Assembly: GCA_963921825.1 (NCBI GenBank)
Contig: OY997588.1
Coordinates: 9,376,001 to 9,440,000 of the forward strand
Origin: Erodium maritimum
Taxonomy: Eukaryota > Streptophyta > Magnoliopsida > Geraniales > Geraniaceae
Length of the DNA: 64,000 nt
Reading direction: 5' to 3'
In this document: positions 11,411 to 23,850 of the stretch, piece by piece
How the letters are laid out: every line of letters begins with the position of its first letter
Position numbering within the stretch: the stretch's first letter is position 1
The notes under the pieces: model-generated
What the model was told of the DNA's origin: nothing
What the model saw: the letters and a program-made list of their open reading frames with translations, nothing else
Database searches by the model: none
Translations under genes and position numbers: made by a program

Positions 11411-12861
11411 AAGCAAATAAATGGTAGCTCTTACTTACAAGTTGCTTTTCCCAGTGTCGTCTAGCCTCCCCAGATCTTCACAACTACAGCATTACCAATC
11501 ATCTGGAAAATAAAATACCACCATAGCAGCCAAAATTGAAAGCAATCAGAGATTCTCCATATAAAAACTTAGGACTAATCCTTTTCAACTCCAACCCCAC
11601 AAAGTTGCAAATTCTTGTACACAGCCATGATACCCATCATTACAAACAAAAGGAAATGCATCAATACCTCAAGCCCAAGTCATCAAATCAAGAAGAAAAT
11701 GCCACTCTCCACAGGGCATTTCCAACCCCAGGGCCAGGGCATAAATTAGCATGCAGAAAACCCCAGAACAGTCCATGGCAGAGAAAACCCATGTACCCAA
11801 ATCCCAGAAGGAGCCAAAGGCCCAACAATCTCCATCAAAACCCTAAAAAGGTGACAGATTTAGGTGAGAAAAACAAGACCCAGGTGCAGGAAAGGGGCAA
11901 AAGAGAGGGAATTGAAAAGGGGTAAGAGGTGGGGAATCACCTGAATCAGGGAGGAAGTGAAGTGACCCGTTTTAGCTCATTTATGAGACCCAACCGCAAG
12001 ATCTCTCTTCGCGAACTTCACATGCACTTCACGAGAAGTTTCTTTTGAAGAAAAGGACAGAGAAAAGAGCTCAGCAGCTCAAGCTCAAGCTCAAGGGAGG
12101 AGAAAGAGTGAGAGTGTGATGGTGATTAGGTGAGATCTGAGGCTGAGAAACACCTCGTAGAAGAGGACGCATCGTAAATATATAAAAACAGTGTGTCCGA
12201 TTCCTTGACAACAATGCAATGACTCTGACAGTGGAGCGTATATTATATGAATCGCTTCTTTCTGGGCAAAATCCAAAGGAAAATGAAGGTTTTGTTTTGG
12301 GGAGTAGGGACCAGAAAGATTCCGTTCCGTTGGAACGTGCAGGGGTTGGTTTGTTTATGTACAATTTGGGCTCCGGTGGTGTTGGAGTTTTCCGAGTGAA
12401 CCGTTGGACCATTTATTGAACCAAATATGTATTGTTACGTAGTTGTCTCCTAATCACTGCTAATATTACCTATTTCTGGTTCCGTTCAATTGAAGAAGAT
12501 GCCAATAGGAACTTACGGACAACAGATGGTCAAATTATTATGTCAATTAATAACATCTGATTACTATACACGCTTTATAGCATAGTTAGATATTTGACCC
12601 AAATTTGTTAGCCGATAATACACGGTTTATATATCTGAGAATACAAAAAGAAATTGTCGTCGTTAGATCTCTAGTAGCTAAAAATACACTGACCTACGAC
12701 AGATTGAAACGGAAGGCGTGTTTGTCGATAACTCAACAGATAACTCAACAGAGTGACAGGTGAACAGGGTCATGGCAATAGAATGCACATTGTGCATTGT
12801 AATCAATCCGTATGACGACAAAGGAGGACATGTGTGAGGATATTATGGAGTGTGTAGATTA
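11411..12861. other. STICHEL-like leader and intergenic spacer
   Basis: Bases 11411-12060 probably hold the STICHEL-like 5' leader with its leader intron and promoter; long purine-rich runs lie near 12050-12110. The rest is AT-rich. Bases about 12700-12860 resemble 13560-13680 in order (GGAAGGCRTGT, then GCACRTTGTGYATTGTAAT), an imperfect direct repeat bracketing the LINE-like block. No coding exon is supported. Confidence 0.5.
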
Positions 12862-13565
12862 TTATTTTTTTATCAGCAAAGCAAATTTAAATAAAATGGT
12901 CTCCAAAATAGAGAGCAAGTGATGGCATAAAGAATGAGCATTCCCGTGGGAACCTCACACCAGAACCCTCAACAGCCTGAGGGGCTTACAAGAAAACTGA
13001 ACAACAAATACAACCAGGATCCACAGAATACAACCCCCACACATCGGGGAAGAAGGAATAAACAACCAACCGAAACAACCCAAAAGGAAGAGCGAGCTTG
13101 GAAACCAAGTAAAGCTGTAAGAAAGGTCTAATACCCTAATTTTTCAATCATGAAACTCAAAGACAAAAGACAAGGTCTTGATACCTAGATATTCCAATCA
13201 TGAAGCTTAGAAACACAAAAGAAAAGGTCTTGATACCTAGATATTCCAACCATGAAAAGCTGAGAACATGATGACCCAAGCTGCAGCAGGTCCAAAGAAA
13301 ACCAGGTCACCGACAGCATCCAAAGATCAGCTCGAATGCAGACGATGTAACTCGAACTCAGTCCTCTGTAACCAATTCCGGCCTACACCGAACAAAGGCC
13401 CAAAGGGAGGACCGATATTTCTACCGAGCTCGAGCACAAACTTCTAAGAAGGCAACAGCAGGACAATATTCCCTGGGATCCGAAGATGGAGTCGAGCTGA
13501 GCGTTCCGAAACCAGAATCAATAACCCCTCACCGACCAACATCAAACGAGGACCCAAAAAGGAAG
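12862..13565 (-). mobile_element. LINE-like 3' fragment, minus orientation
   Basis: Read on the minus strand the block ends in GCTGATAAAAAAATAATAAT, an A-rich tail like those of plant L1 elements, preceded by TTTATTTAAATTTGC. Its G+C is higher than its surroundings and it has no intact frame. It contains three tandem units of about 50 bp. No exact target duplication was found, although similar sequences flank it. It could also be another kind of A-tailed retroposon. Confidence 0.45.
13123..13265. repeat. Three tandem units of about 50 bp
   Basis: Units start at 13123, 13172 and 13224 with AAGGTCT. The second and third share AAGGTCTTGATACCTAGATA and a following TTCCAAYCATGAA. The first is more diverged. 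The array lies inside the LINE-like block. Confidence 0.75.
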
Positions 13566-13887
13566 GCATGTAGTTATGTCTTGTTCATTCGTTAGATGTG
13601 CACGTTGTGTATTGTAATAAATCTGTTTGATTGAATAAAATTAGTTAGACCGTGAGAGAGGATAATACATAGGGCGTTCTAATGATATGGAAATTTATGG
13701 ATGTGGGTAGATGGTTAATGCCCACATCTTAAAGCAAGCAATCTTGACTGGATTTAAGACAATTCAAGGACTGAAGACTCAAATTAGCAGCCAAGATTGA
13801 CTGTACAAACTATAGAGCATGTTCACGGAGCAATTTACGGGCAAGCTATAATTCCATCCATGACCAAGAAAATACATCACCTCTAGC

Positions 13888-13895
13888 TATAAATA
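13888..13895 (+). promoter_or_regulatory. TATA box of the PR-4 relic
   Basis: A perfect TATAAATA lies 53 bases before the ATG of the PR-4-like relic, at about the right distance for a transcription start near 13920. It shows that the core promoter survives although the gene is broken. Confidence 0.55.
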
Positions 13896-13940
13896 GAAGT
13901 TAATTGGAGTCTCTTAATCTAACATAAACAAATCAACAAG

Positions 13941-14086
13941 ATGAAGGGTCTGAAGATATGCATTGCACTAGTTCTATGTGGAGTGGTTGTTGCCGGAGTT
14001 CAGAGTGCTTCCGATGTAAGAGCGATGTACCATCTATGCAACCCGAGCATAGCGGGTGGGACTTGAACGTCGTCAGCGCTTACTGA
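13941..14086 (+). pseudogene. 5' fragment of a PR-4/Barwin-type defence gene
   Basis: The first 41 codons encode a signal peptide (MKGLKICIALVLCGVVVAGV) followed by QSASDVRAMYHLCNP. That matches the mature start of class II PR-4 proteins, secreted cysteine-rich defence proteins induced by pathogens and wounding; intact members continue YNPQNINWDLNAVSAYC. The frame stops after AGGT. The next expected motif, WDLNVVSAY, appears in a shifted frame and is followed by TGA where the family has a cysteine codon. None of the remaining Barwin domain was found downstream. It is therefore a broken, truncated copy with a surviving TATA box. A very short secreted peptide gene is the alternative. Confidence 0.6.
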
Positions 14087-14521
14087 CAAACCACATTTAC
14101 ACAAAACTATAACCTTTATAAGTAATATTTCAAAATTACCGATCAAAAAATGAAAATGTGGTTTTGTTTGAATGCCAATGGTGTGGGGCAAAATAAGAAA
14201 CAGGAGGACATTCCGCACGTGTGAGGACACCTATTGCGTTGGAAACATCGGTAATCCCCAAATAGAAAGAGGTCACTCCACTTGCATCCAAACTTGCCCC
14301 TTCACCTTTTAATCCTCTCCTTTAATGTAAATTGTTCTATTTTCTTGTTTCTTATCCATTTCAGTGTCACGCCATGGAGTAATTAACACAGGGATGTTGT
14401 TATTTCATTTATTAGTAGGACACCCATCCCTCTCATGCAATTTTGGACTCTTTGTATTATACATGCATCTGTTATATTATTTTCGAACAGATCTCAAATC
14501 ATCACCATAAAACTAATCTAA

Positions 14522-14788
14522 GGGCATCCACAGTCGTGGACGGGGAGCAATCACCGGTGAGGAACCGGCTGGGAGCTAGCGGGGAGGGTTGGCTGGGAGC
14601 TTAACGCCTGCACTCAACGCTGACTGAGAACAAAAAGGTGAACAAAAATGGGTATATAGCTGACTATAAGCCACCTAGCATTGTAAGGTACTGGCTAGAA
14701 GAGCCGACTATAAACCAACAAAAATAATTTTTTATTCTCTCCATCAGCCCCTCCCCACCAATAATTGGCAAAATGATTGTAGATGCCC
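14522..14788. mobile_element. Harbinger/Tourist-like MITE
   Basis: This is a 267-bp non-coding element with inverted ends GGGCATCCACAGTCGT and, on the other strand, GGGCATCTACAATCATT. It is flanked by TAA on both sides (14519-14521 and 14789-14791). The 3-bp TAA duplication and GGGCATC-type ends fit the PIF/Harbinger superfamily. Similar copies lie at 25.9 and 49.7 kb. Confidence 0.75.
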
Positions 14789-14791
14789 TAA

Positions 14792-16062
14792 GTGATATTT
14801 GTTTTTAAGAGGAAATCTCTTTATTAACCATGTATTATGACTCGCTTTCGAATCCTAATTGTAAGTGACCTTTGATCACAATTTTTAAAACTTTACTCAT
14901 TCTTACACGGACTAATAGTTTTGTCTGAACTAATATAACCCTTAGTTTGAGGTGCAAAATATCGAAAATCCCCCTCACTCACCTTCAGATTTTCATATAA
15001 AAAATGCTACTACTAATACCAATAGCTTCCATTATTGCTCATCTTTAAAGCCATGTTCCACGACATTGCCATGTCGACAAAACCATATTGTTCCAGTCTC
15101 ACACCAAGATGCTTAGTACACCCCAAATCCACAACCTTCATTAAACCTCAAATCTCCAATCCTCGTCAAACAAATCAACAAACCCTAAATCTAAATCTCA
15201 ATTTGCATAAGTTTGTTTACTAAATCGAGTGTTTGGGTATATAACTTCACTCCTTCTTTGCGTTGAAACTCTTTAACTACACAAGAAAAGGGAGCCACAT
15301 TTGACACTTTGACAACAGAGATTTAACGGCAAAATGATAATTTACAAGCTGAAAACTTGTCACATACACATCGTGTGGTCTCGTGTCAAACAAAAACATT
15401 AACTTGAACATACGTTATTAGTCTATAAAAAAACATGCAAATCTATGGATAAAAATTGTGACTAAACATAAGTCGCAGCTAGAATTTATAAACAAATCAA
15501 TAGCACGATGTAAGAAGTAGAGTTTCCCTTTTTTATATAATTAAGATTACCAAGAACAAAACCTCCTTGTTAAGGTATCCAAGTAAGAAATATATATCAA
15601 AAGGTAAACTTGAGTGTCCTTACAAAGCATAGATCCCAAGATGTAGAGCTTTAGTTTTGTTTATCCAATACAAAATCGAACCATAATTTGATGCACTAAC
15701 TATCTGCAAGATTAAGACTGATAATCATCAACCATATCTATATGCAATGCACCTTCCATCAATCAACCCAATGCAAATAATTGGGGGCAATCTTTTTGGT
15801 TTTGTGTTGCAGCCCCTAATCTCAATCCCTAATCTTTGATTAAAGTGCTCCTAATCCTGTGTTTTACACTCGAAACAGATTGGGCTCCGATGTGTTTTTG
15901 AAATAAAAGGCCCAAACCCAATTTGGATTTGGGCCTTCAATTATTTATGGACCAAGCCCGTTACCGAGTCCTTTTCTACGTTTATCATTTCCCTCTCCTT
16001 CTTCTTCTTCATCGTCGTCGTCGTTTCATTTCAATCTCTCCTGAATCCAAGGTGCATCGGCC
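14792..16062. other. Intergenic spacer and ERD2 leader
   Basis: This is mostly unique AT-rich sequence without convincing exons. The last 90 bases before the ERD2 start are pyrimidine-rich, with short CTT and CGT runs (15995-16026), as is usual for plant 5' leaders. Nothing else is recognised. Confidence 0.5.
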
Positions 16063-19000
16063 ATGAATATCTTCAGATTCGCCGGTGACATGACGCACCT
16101 CATCAGCATACTCGTTTTGCTCCTCAAAATATACGCCACTAAGTCATGCTCAGGTTCGTCATCCATCTCTGTCGCTCCTCATTTAGTCCTCTCTCGCTCC
16201 GTAGAAACATCTGGAAAATCAAAGAAATATGAACTTATTATACTTTACTTAGTGAAATAGTAAGAAAAATAGTAGTACATTTCATGGTTTTACGGAGAAA
16301 TTGAGCAGGAAAGTGAATTTAATGTTGGAGGTGGAGTGGATTTTCTTTCCCTTTGATTTTTCTGGACAACCAAACGCAGCATTGTCGGTTTTTAGCTACT
16401 CTTTGGTGGTGGAATTGATTTTTCCTTGCATTTGGTTTCGTTCGAATTAGGGGTTTCGCTGAAAACTCAGGAGCTCTATGCGCTGGTGTTCCTGACTCGG
16501 TACTTAGATCTCTTCACGAGCTTCTTCTCGCTCTACAACTCCGTGATGAAGGTGGTCTTCGTTGTGAGCTCTCTGGCGATTGTGTGGTGCATGCGGATGC
16601 ATCGTATTGTGAAGCGCTCGTATGATAGAGAAATCGACACATTTCGCCATTTGTTTCTCGTTGGTGCTTCCTTCATACTGGCTCTTCTTGTCAACGAGAA
16701 GTTCACATTTCTGGAGGTAATGCATGAACTCAAGCTTGTCAAGCTAGAAGTTCACATTTCTGTTTTTAATTACTTAATTTGTTTGGTTGTGCAAAACTAT
16801 ACTTGATGCTGTATTTTTACAAGTTTGTGTTTTACTTGTTTTGTTGAAGAATGTTAAAATATTGAAAACTTAAGGAAGCTGATTTTGAGTACGTCTTTTT
16901 CCTCAATGCCATTCTTTTTTTAACTTAGATGAGTGTCTATCTCCTGCATACTTATTTGTATGCTTGTGTTTGATTTTTAACTAGTTTTTTAGTGGTGAGG
17001 AGTGGTTCTGACTTCATCATAATGGAAGATTAAACCTGCATTATAATGACTCTTGATGAAATATGTCTGACAGTCTACTTACTTGTGTGCTTTTCAAACA
17101 AATTTATTGAATGAAGTTTCTTCATCGCAACATTAAGTTTTGAATGTATTATGTATCTGATAAGAATTATCAGGGTTCAGCTGAAGAGCTAAATAATTCC
17201 ACAAGTGGGCTTCTTTTGGTTGAGGTACAACCTTGTGCCAAATAAGTCTTATCATGTGATAAAGTATTTGACATTCTAAACCAAATACATTTAATTAGGA
17301 TTTCCATATATAAATATGGAAGAGTAAGGACTTCAATGAGGAAAAGAAGGTGAGGGTTTTTCCTGTTAAATTTGTTTTGGTGATGGACTTGGATTAACTA
17401 CCTGACTAGTCGTTTCAACTGCATCCACATTAGCTAGTTTGTTAGTCAAAAGGGATTTCCCAAAAATTAAAGTTCATGGCTTCGTATATGTCTTGAAAGT
17501 ATGGAATGAGAAACATAAAAAAAAAGTAATCATCTTCTAGTGCATCACATCCAGATGATAGCCTTTGCCTCCTAAAATATTTTTCCTTACAAGCTAAACT
17601 TTTTTCTTCAGTGATCAGAGCTGGTTGACAAATAATAGGGAATATATTTTTCTTATCCTTGTTTTCATTTTAAGTTTTAAGGTATATTCAAAATCTTAAT
17701 AAAAGTATTTGCTGCTATAGCTATCAACCACCTGTGTTGATTGACTATGTTGTCATTCTTCTTCATATACTTATCCACAACCAAGGTGTTCATGTCTCTT
17801 AGACAACTCTTGCATTTCACCTATATACTATTGTGTTGTTAAAATCGTTGTTGTAAAACCATTCTATTGCACAAATTTAATTTCAACTTTAAGGGCTTTT
17901 GCGGATAATAAAAGGGACTTAAGTTTAGAGCATTTGCAAAAGTTTCTGCTAAAAGAGTAAACTTTATAGGATCGCATTCAACGGTGTCTATCATGCTAAT
18001 GTTTATTTTGCAACCTGATTTGGTGCAAGATTACTGTATGGTTTTAGTTCTATTAATTTTGTTTGCTTTTGATGTTGATATTGTATTTGACTAAACCTGC
18101 TAATAATCTTCTTTTTGTTCCGAAGTTCGTATTCGTGCAAAGAAGACTCAAGTTTTTTTACTTGTTAATCAGTTGATGGTATCAAATTCTAGTGTCATAC
18201 ACTTAAGCTCTGTAGTAATTCTTATGCAGTGTTAAATCATTTTGCATTGTGATCTGTTGCTGAAGTTGCCTTTTATGTAGGTCTTCTGGGCATTTTCAAT
18301 ATACTTGGAGGCTGTTGCAATTCTTCCCCAGTTAGCTATGCTACAGCGAAGTGGAAATGTGGACAATTTGACTGGGCAATATGTTATGTTTCTAGGGTAA
18401 TGTGCATATCCCTCACTTGAAGTTATTCTTCTCAATTATAACTGTAGAGAGTTGATCTTGTCACTGATAGTTATCACTGTTTGTGAAGTAATGTTAACTG
18501 AAAAGAAAGAAGAAGAACAAAACTACTCACTGTATCCATGTTAACCATACATCAATAATGGTCATCTTATTCTGTCTTTGAATTACTTTTCTTAACCTCA
18601 CATTGTTGCCTATAGGTTTGAATAAGAAGACTGCATTTGAATTAATTGAGTCCTTTTTGTTCACCAAACTTGATGAGTTTTCTTTTTTCCTTCTTATGCC
18701 TGTCTTTGTTGGACTGTTGAATATTTGAACAGGAAGACAACCCATAGATTTTATCAACATGTAGGCATAGTAGGCAAGGTTCTGAAAAACGCTGCGCTAG
18801 TCGGGCAGCTAGGGCCTTTGGGGATTAACAGGGGACTAAACGGGGATTAATCATATTTGTATTTTTCTATTTCAAAATTAATTTATAAATATGTTCTTAT
18901 ATATATGTATGAATGAAATATAAATTGTATTATAAAAATAGTAACAAATATTTAATACACAAAAAACATATTTTTTATATTCATACCCTTAAAAGACAGA

Positions 19001-19851
19001 ACAAAATTCAACTAAACAACATTAATATTCTTATAAAAAAAATATGAAAATATATATTGAGGACGGTGTTGGGGATATACCAGTGTTGTAAAAATCGGGC
19101 CAGGCCCGCCTAGGCACCGTTTTTTAGAACACCGACCCGTATTTAATCCCCGACCCACCGATTAATCGCCCGACCCGCCGCCTAATTCGTAAAAAACCGA
19201 CCCACCGACTTGAACCGACCGATTCTAATAAATCGGGTCGGTGTTGTAAAAAATGGTGTCTCGGCCACTGATTGTAGGTAGCTGCTGCCCTGGAAGTAAT
19301 GATTAAGCGTTAAAAAAAGTAACCTTATGCACAAGTATACATGGATGACTGGTGATGCTGTATTGTATCTATAGGTTGAAATTGAGTTATATTCCCATGG
19401 CCCTGAGTGGAATAATCAAGTTATTAATCTTAACATTTATGTTTCCCCATGGCCCTGAATCTAATTATCATGTATTTGAAAACTGTCATGTAAATCTGCA
19501 GGGCTTATCGTGCCTTATACATCGTGAACTGGATCTACCGATTCTTCACAGAGAACCACTTTACTCAGTGGATAGGTAAGCATCAAGAACTAAAGAGATT
19601 GGTCTGAACACTGCTGGAAGCATGTTCTGACTTTTTCCCCTTCATGTTTCAGCTTGCATTTCTGGTATTGTCCAGACTGCCCTTTATGCAGATTTCTTCT
19701 ATTACTACTTTATCAGGTAAGGAAGCGGTACATCCGTACATGTGCTGTATGGAAAACGTAGCTCTCGGCATTCTGTAAGATTAACAACTAATTGGTATAA
19801 TGATTCACTTGCAGCTGGAAAAATAATGCAAAGCTTCACCTTCCAGCTTGA
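16063..19851 (+). CDS. ERD2: ER lumen protein-retaining receptor (KDEL/HDEL receptor)
   Basis: This is the seven-membrane-segment Golgi receptor that binds escaped K/HDEL-bearing ER proteins and returns them to the ER. Exons are 16063-16153, 16451-16716, 18281-18396, 19502-19575, 19653-19716 and 19815-19851. They give exactly 215 residues, the usual length of plant ERD2. Visible parts are the start [20 protein letters not shown], the segment [50 protein letters not shown], and the cytoplasmic end [12 protein letters not shown]. Intron 2 (about 1.56 kb) and intron 3 (about 1.1 kb) are long; intron 3 holds a transposon-like insert. All junctions are GT-AG. Identity is firm; which ERD2 paralogue is not settled. 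Confidence 0.95.
18775..19270. mobile_element. hAT-like non-autonomous element in ERD2 intron 3
   Basis: The block has CCG-rich ends of the kind CAGTGTTGTAAAAATCGGGC and an internal inverted repeat: CACCGTTTTTTAGAACACCG near 19117 matches, on the other strand, the sequence at about 19234-19258. The left part starts CAAGGTTCTGAAAAACGCTG, a related end, followed by an AT-rich core. It may be one element or two nested ones. No clean 8-bp duplication was found, so the superfamily is tentative. Confidence 0.4.
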
Positions 19852-20638
19852 ACCAGTATGGATGTGCCGAATAGGAAAAGATGTTTTGGTGAGTGATTAA
19901 CATGGTTATTGGTGAGGAAGTATGTAATTAACGGCTTTGAATTTGATGGCGTGCTATCTTTCTTTTTTTGTCAACCGGAGGTTTAGTAGTTTGGGGAGAT
20001 ATAACTTTAGGTTAGGTTGAGCATTCATGTGTATGCACAAGGTGATATTTTAGGATACTATATGATATGCTTCCCATTGATACATTTAGGGATGCAATTA
20101 TGGAGGGAAATGAAATGTGGGATGGAGGTGCTTAATGATGTGTTAGGTAACTTTATTCAGTTTGCATTACATATTATTAGAATTTGTTTTTAGGTTTCAT
20201 ATTTGATTTTAGTTTGATTGCAATTATCCTATAGTCTATGCTCAACTTGATTGAGGGTACAATTAAACTTGAAGGTGAAGAAAAGGTGAAATATTGGATT
20301 CCCTGTAAAAAAACAGCCGGGAGTTCAGTTTTTACATGTGTGCTAGTGTACAATTCAGCTCACATCCTACAAGGCTCTGTCATGGACTATATGTCTTGTT
20401 CTCATGATTCCTCATGTCAGAGTATGAAATTTAATAGAACACGATAACCCTTTAAATAATAATTTGTAGCCATTTGAATTGAAGTTATTGATTATGCATA
20501 CACACATCATTTTTCTTCAAATATGATGTTTGCATCATGATATATGTAATTGTATATGACTGTTGATAGATAAATTAACCTTGTGCTAAATGTGACAATT
20601 GTTTTGTTGGGTGAGGTGGAAGAATATTATTAAGTTTA

Positions 20639-20943
20639 GGGTTAATTATCTTTTGTACCCCTTTTCTATTGGCAACATACATTTTGTATCCTTGCGTTTT
20701 GTAACGTTCAATAACAGTCCTTTCGTTTTAGTAACTGTCATTTAGTATCTTTTATGAATTGGTCACATATCATTTAATACCCCTTATGTATTCATAAACG
20801 AACATTTAATACCCCTTATGAATTGGTCACTAATCATCAAAATGGCGTAAACCTGACTAAAATTTTGTTCAGAACGTTACCAATACATTAGGGTACTAAA
20901 AGAGTGTTACCAATGAAAAATGGGTACTAAAGATAATGAACCC
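20639..20943. mobile_element. Mutator-like MITE with perfect 9-bp target duplication
   Basis: This is a 305-bp element with inverted ends GGGTTAATTATCTTTTGTAC and, on the other strand, GGGTTCATTATCTTTAGTAC. The flanks at 20630-20638 and 20944-20952 are both TTAAGTTTA. The internal sequence repeats a GAATTGGTCACATATCATTT theme that also occurs in the 3096-3363 copy, so they belong to one family. No coding capacity. Confidence 0.85.
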
Positions 20944-21385
20944 TTAAGTTTAAAATGACATATATTGTTAAAAAGCAAGAGAAATGATGAAAGGGCAGCT
21001 TTAAATGAAAAATGGATGGTTGTTGAAGCAGGACAAAGTCGGAGATGAAGTAGAGACAGTGCAAAACCCAAAATACATATAATGGGATATGGCAGCTTGT
21101 GGATCTACAGATGTATTAAAGTTGCACATTAAATATGTGTACAAGTCAAATACAGTCTGTAACTCTTTTTCGTGTCCACACTGATAATTTTGGGTTCCAG
21201 TTTCTGTGCATGTTTGTAAATAGTTTTTGTTGGGGCAGTCTTACGAACGAGTAGATAAGTACATGGCTGTAGGAATTGCGGATGAATATCATTTTCTCGG
21301 GACCAACAGAGACTAATTATTTATTGCACGTTGTCCTATTGTTTGGCCTCGAATTTCAATCATAAATATATAAAGAAACGTGTGT

Positions 21386-21463
21386 AACGTTACAACAAAG
21401 TGTCCCATTCAAAATCGAAGGTGGAACGTTACAACAAAGTGTCCCATTCAAAATCAAAGGGCT
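21386..21463. repeat. Two tandem 39-bp units
   Basis: Units starting at 21386 and 21425 both read AACGTTACAACAAAGTGTCC and continue CATTCAAAATC. They are nearly identical, so the duplication is recent. No function is visible. Confidence 0.8.
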
Positions 21464-22019
21464 AGTGATTTTGAACAAACATTATCATATTCATTAGAAG
21501 AAAAATTGTAATTAAAAGTTAACTCAGTTGTAAAATTGCCAAATAAGAAATTAAGATGAACAAGTGCAAGTGGGTAGTTACTAGTTACATATGTATAGGG
21601 AACTGGAAGAGGGGTTTGGGGGTCCCAACTCTCAATAGGGGTAAGTCAAATGTGAGTGGTAGACACAATGCATGGGAATTAAAACTTTATGGAGGAGGGT
21701 CATTATAATAATATCATTCTAAATTTAAACAAATAATACATAGTAATTTCAGGAGTAAAGTGATTTATGATATTGGAGTGTCGTGTTGGTGTTTGGGACA
21801 TGTCACTAATATTGATTAGGCAGAAACAATAAAGCGTGATTTGGTATGGTTGTGTCTGATCTGACTCACTCCCAATAATGCCTAATACCACGCTAATTGA
21901 CCGGCACCGAACTCTACCCTATCATTGGTTTGGGACTCCCTCGATGACTATTTTAATTTTTGCATCTATGTATATACAGTTTTTTTTTTTACAATACTAA
22001 GAGTTCAGTGTTATAACGA

Positions 22020-23850
22020 AGTCCATGGGAGATATACATTTTGCTAGGGTTTCGTTGTCGATAGCCACACAGGCTTTTTCATGTCGCCAACAGCGTCTTT
22101 CCCGATCACGTACCAGGTCCAGTTTACAATCACAATGGTTGTCGAGAACCTCCTCTCCTCGTCGACATTCTGGCACTTCAACGGTGGTGTTAAGGATGAT
22201 CTTCTTCTCTTCTCTGATTTCTCCACCAGGACCCCCAGTCTCGCTATTGTTTTCACTAATTTTGATTCTCGATGGGACTATTGGACTCAGGATGGGTAGT
22301 GGCCAAGAGTCGGCTCAATCTAGCAGCTCGTACCCGATGGATATCTTGTCCTTGTCCCCGTTATCTTGGATCCCAATCAGCCTCCATCACCTTTGATTCC
22401 GACATCGTTGTATCCACCTATGTTGCCTCTATCGCTACCTCCTCCTCGATTTTTCTACCGATTTGGGGTCGTGATGATCGTTTGGTTCTTTTTTATTTTT
22501 TATTTTTTGATAAGCTCGAAAATTTATTAATAAGACTAATTCCAAAGAGGAATAAGAATGCCCTGCTTCAAAAAGAAGCAGGGTGGGGACCAACGATTAC
22601 GAATGAGCTCCATCAAGGGGAGCCAAAAGGCCTGACCTTTTAAAAGAAATAAAAAACAAGGAACTGAAAAACAAATAGAAAAAACCCCGCCAATCCTCGA
22701 CACCCGAGGTCAGCGCCGAGTCTTCGCATCCTTCTTGGCCGCCAACTCACTAATTGAAGCCCATGCGTCAGTGCCCTGTGACGATGCTACGACATGAGTT
22801 TTTCCGGTTCGAACTTTCTCAACTTGTTTTCCAATATTGACGGGACGAATAATCCTTTCGCGATCCAAAGAGACCTTTGGTTTACACTGTAGGGTGTAAA
22901 ACTCCGTCAAGTGTTTAGGGGGACGGCTAACACGCTTTGACTGTACGAGGACATCCTTCCACGGGGAGGACTGACCCACAGAAACGTCAACAACAACAGC
23001 TGGGTCTAAAGGTGAAATGGACTCTGATCCAGGCCCGATAATAGGCCCAGTTGGTTCAACTGAATCTGACCTAGAACAAAAGACAGGCCCGAATTTAGGC
23101 CCAACCTGAGGCTGAACAGACCCATCCACACTAGGCCCGTTCTCAAGCCCAAACAACCCACCTAACTCACCATCGTCAACCTCGTCTTCCTCAGCTACCA
23201 AATCCCTGGAATCAAGGCCAGATACGATCGCAGCCTCCCCACGCGATACGAGGTCGAGAGAATCCCAAGTGAGATCCAATCCAACCTCATCCGTATCATA
23301 TGGTGATTTTGAAATATACGCATCCACAATAGTTGCGACTTTGAGATTTCCTCACCTTGAACGACCAACTCCGGCGAGACTCTGCTGCCTACAGTCACCG
23401 CACCGGACTCTATCACTCCCAGATCAATCTCCAGAACACCCAGGCCAGTCGCTTCCACCTGAACCAATCCTTTTTTATTTTGTTTAGTTTTTTTTCGGTT
23501 TGCGAGGTCTAATCACATGGAATTTCACGGAACGCAATCGAGGAGGAACGTCCCGCTCCCCAATTCCACTCCTCCTGAATACTTCCGTTCGATCATACTC
23601 CTCATGAGAAACAAGTCTTCACCATTGGATCAAGCAGTGTTTAGGCATCATCCTACGCAGCGGTTCCTTCGGTTGATTATGTCTTTTTCCTATATCGTAG
23701 TTTTGGTTAAATTTCAAAACCGAATTTGTCTTCAGCAGTTGTTTTAAAGCTTATGAATAGGGACCAAGGGTTCGTCTTCATCAGTTGGCTATTTTCCTTT
23801 TGATTAATAATATAAGAATCTCTTTCGTTCAAAAAAAAAAATGCCCGGGG
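22020..23850 (+). mobile_element. A-tailed LINE-like retroposon, split by a second insertion
   Basis: This plus-strand block has a G+C-richer 5' part with no long intact frame and ends in CTCTTTCGTTC followed by a run of A. It is interrupted at 22500-23469 by an opposite-strand retroposon. A TTTTTTATTTTGTTT stretch in its middle is also seen in similar blocks near 26.8 and 32.7 kb. No reverse transcriptase is present, so it would be a non-autonomous or internally deleted L1 derivative. The left boundary is approximate, and the family is inferred from layout only. Confidence 0.4.
22500..23469 (-). mobile_element. Retroposon with 12-bp target duplication and a 206-codon ORF
   Basis: The flanks at 22488-22499 and 23470-23481 are both CTTTTTTATTTT, and the minus-strand 3' end is CGAGCTTATCAAAAAATAAA, an A-rich tail. 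This marks an L1-type reverse-transcribed insertion of about 970 bp. It carries an open frame at 22710-23327 (start MDAYISKSPYDTDEVGLDL) that continues 5' into a second frame through a shift. The product is acidic then basic, with VSRPPKHLTEFYTLQCKP and no known domain. It may be the C-terminal part of an L1 ORF1 joined to the L1 3' end. Confidence 0.6.

Noticed and set aside
16426-16806. Single 126-codon frame in ERD2
   Set aside because: It begins before the exon 2 acceptor and runs past the donor at 16717. The spliced model gives the exact family length.
22710-23327. 206-codon frame as a host gene
   Set aside because: It lies wholly inside an insert with a 12-bp target duplication and an A tail, so it is treated as retroposon content.
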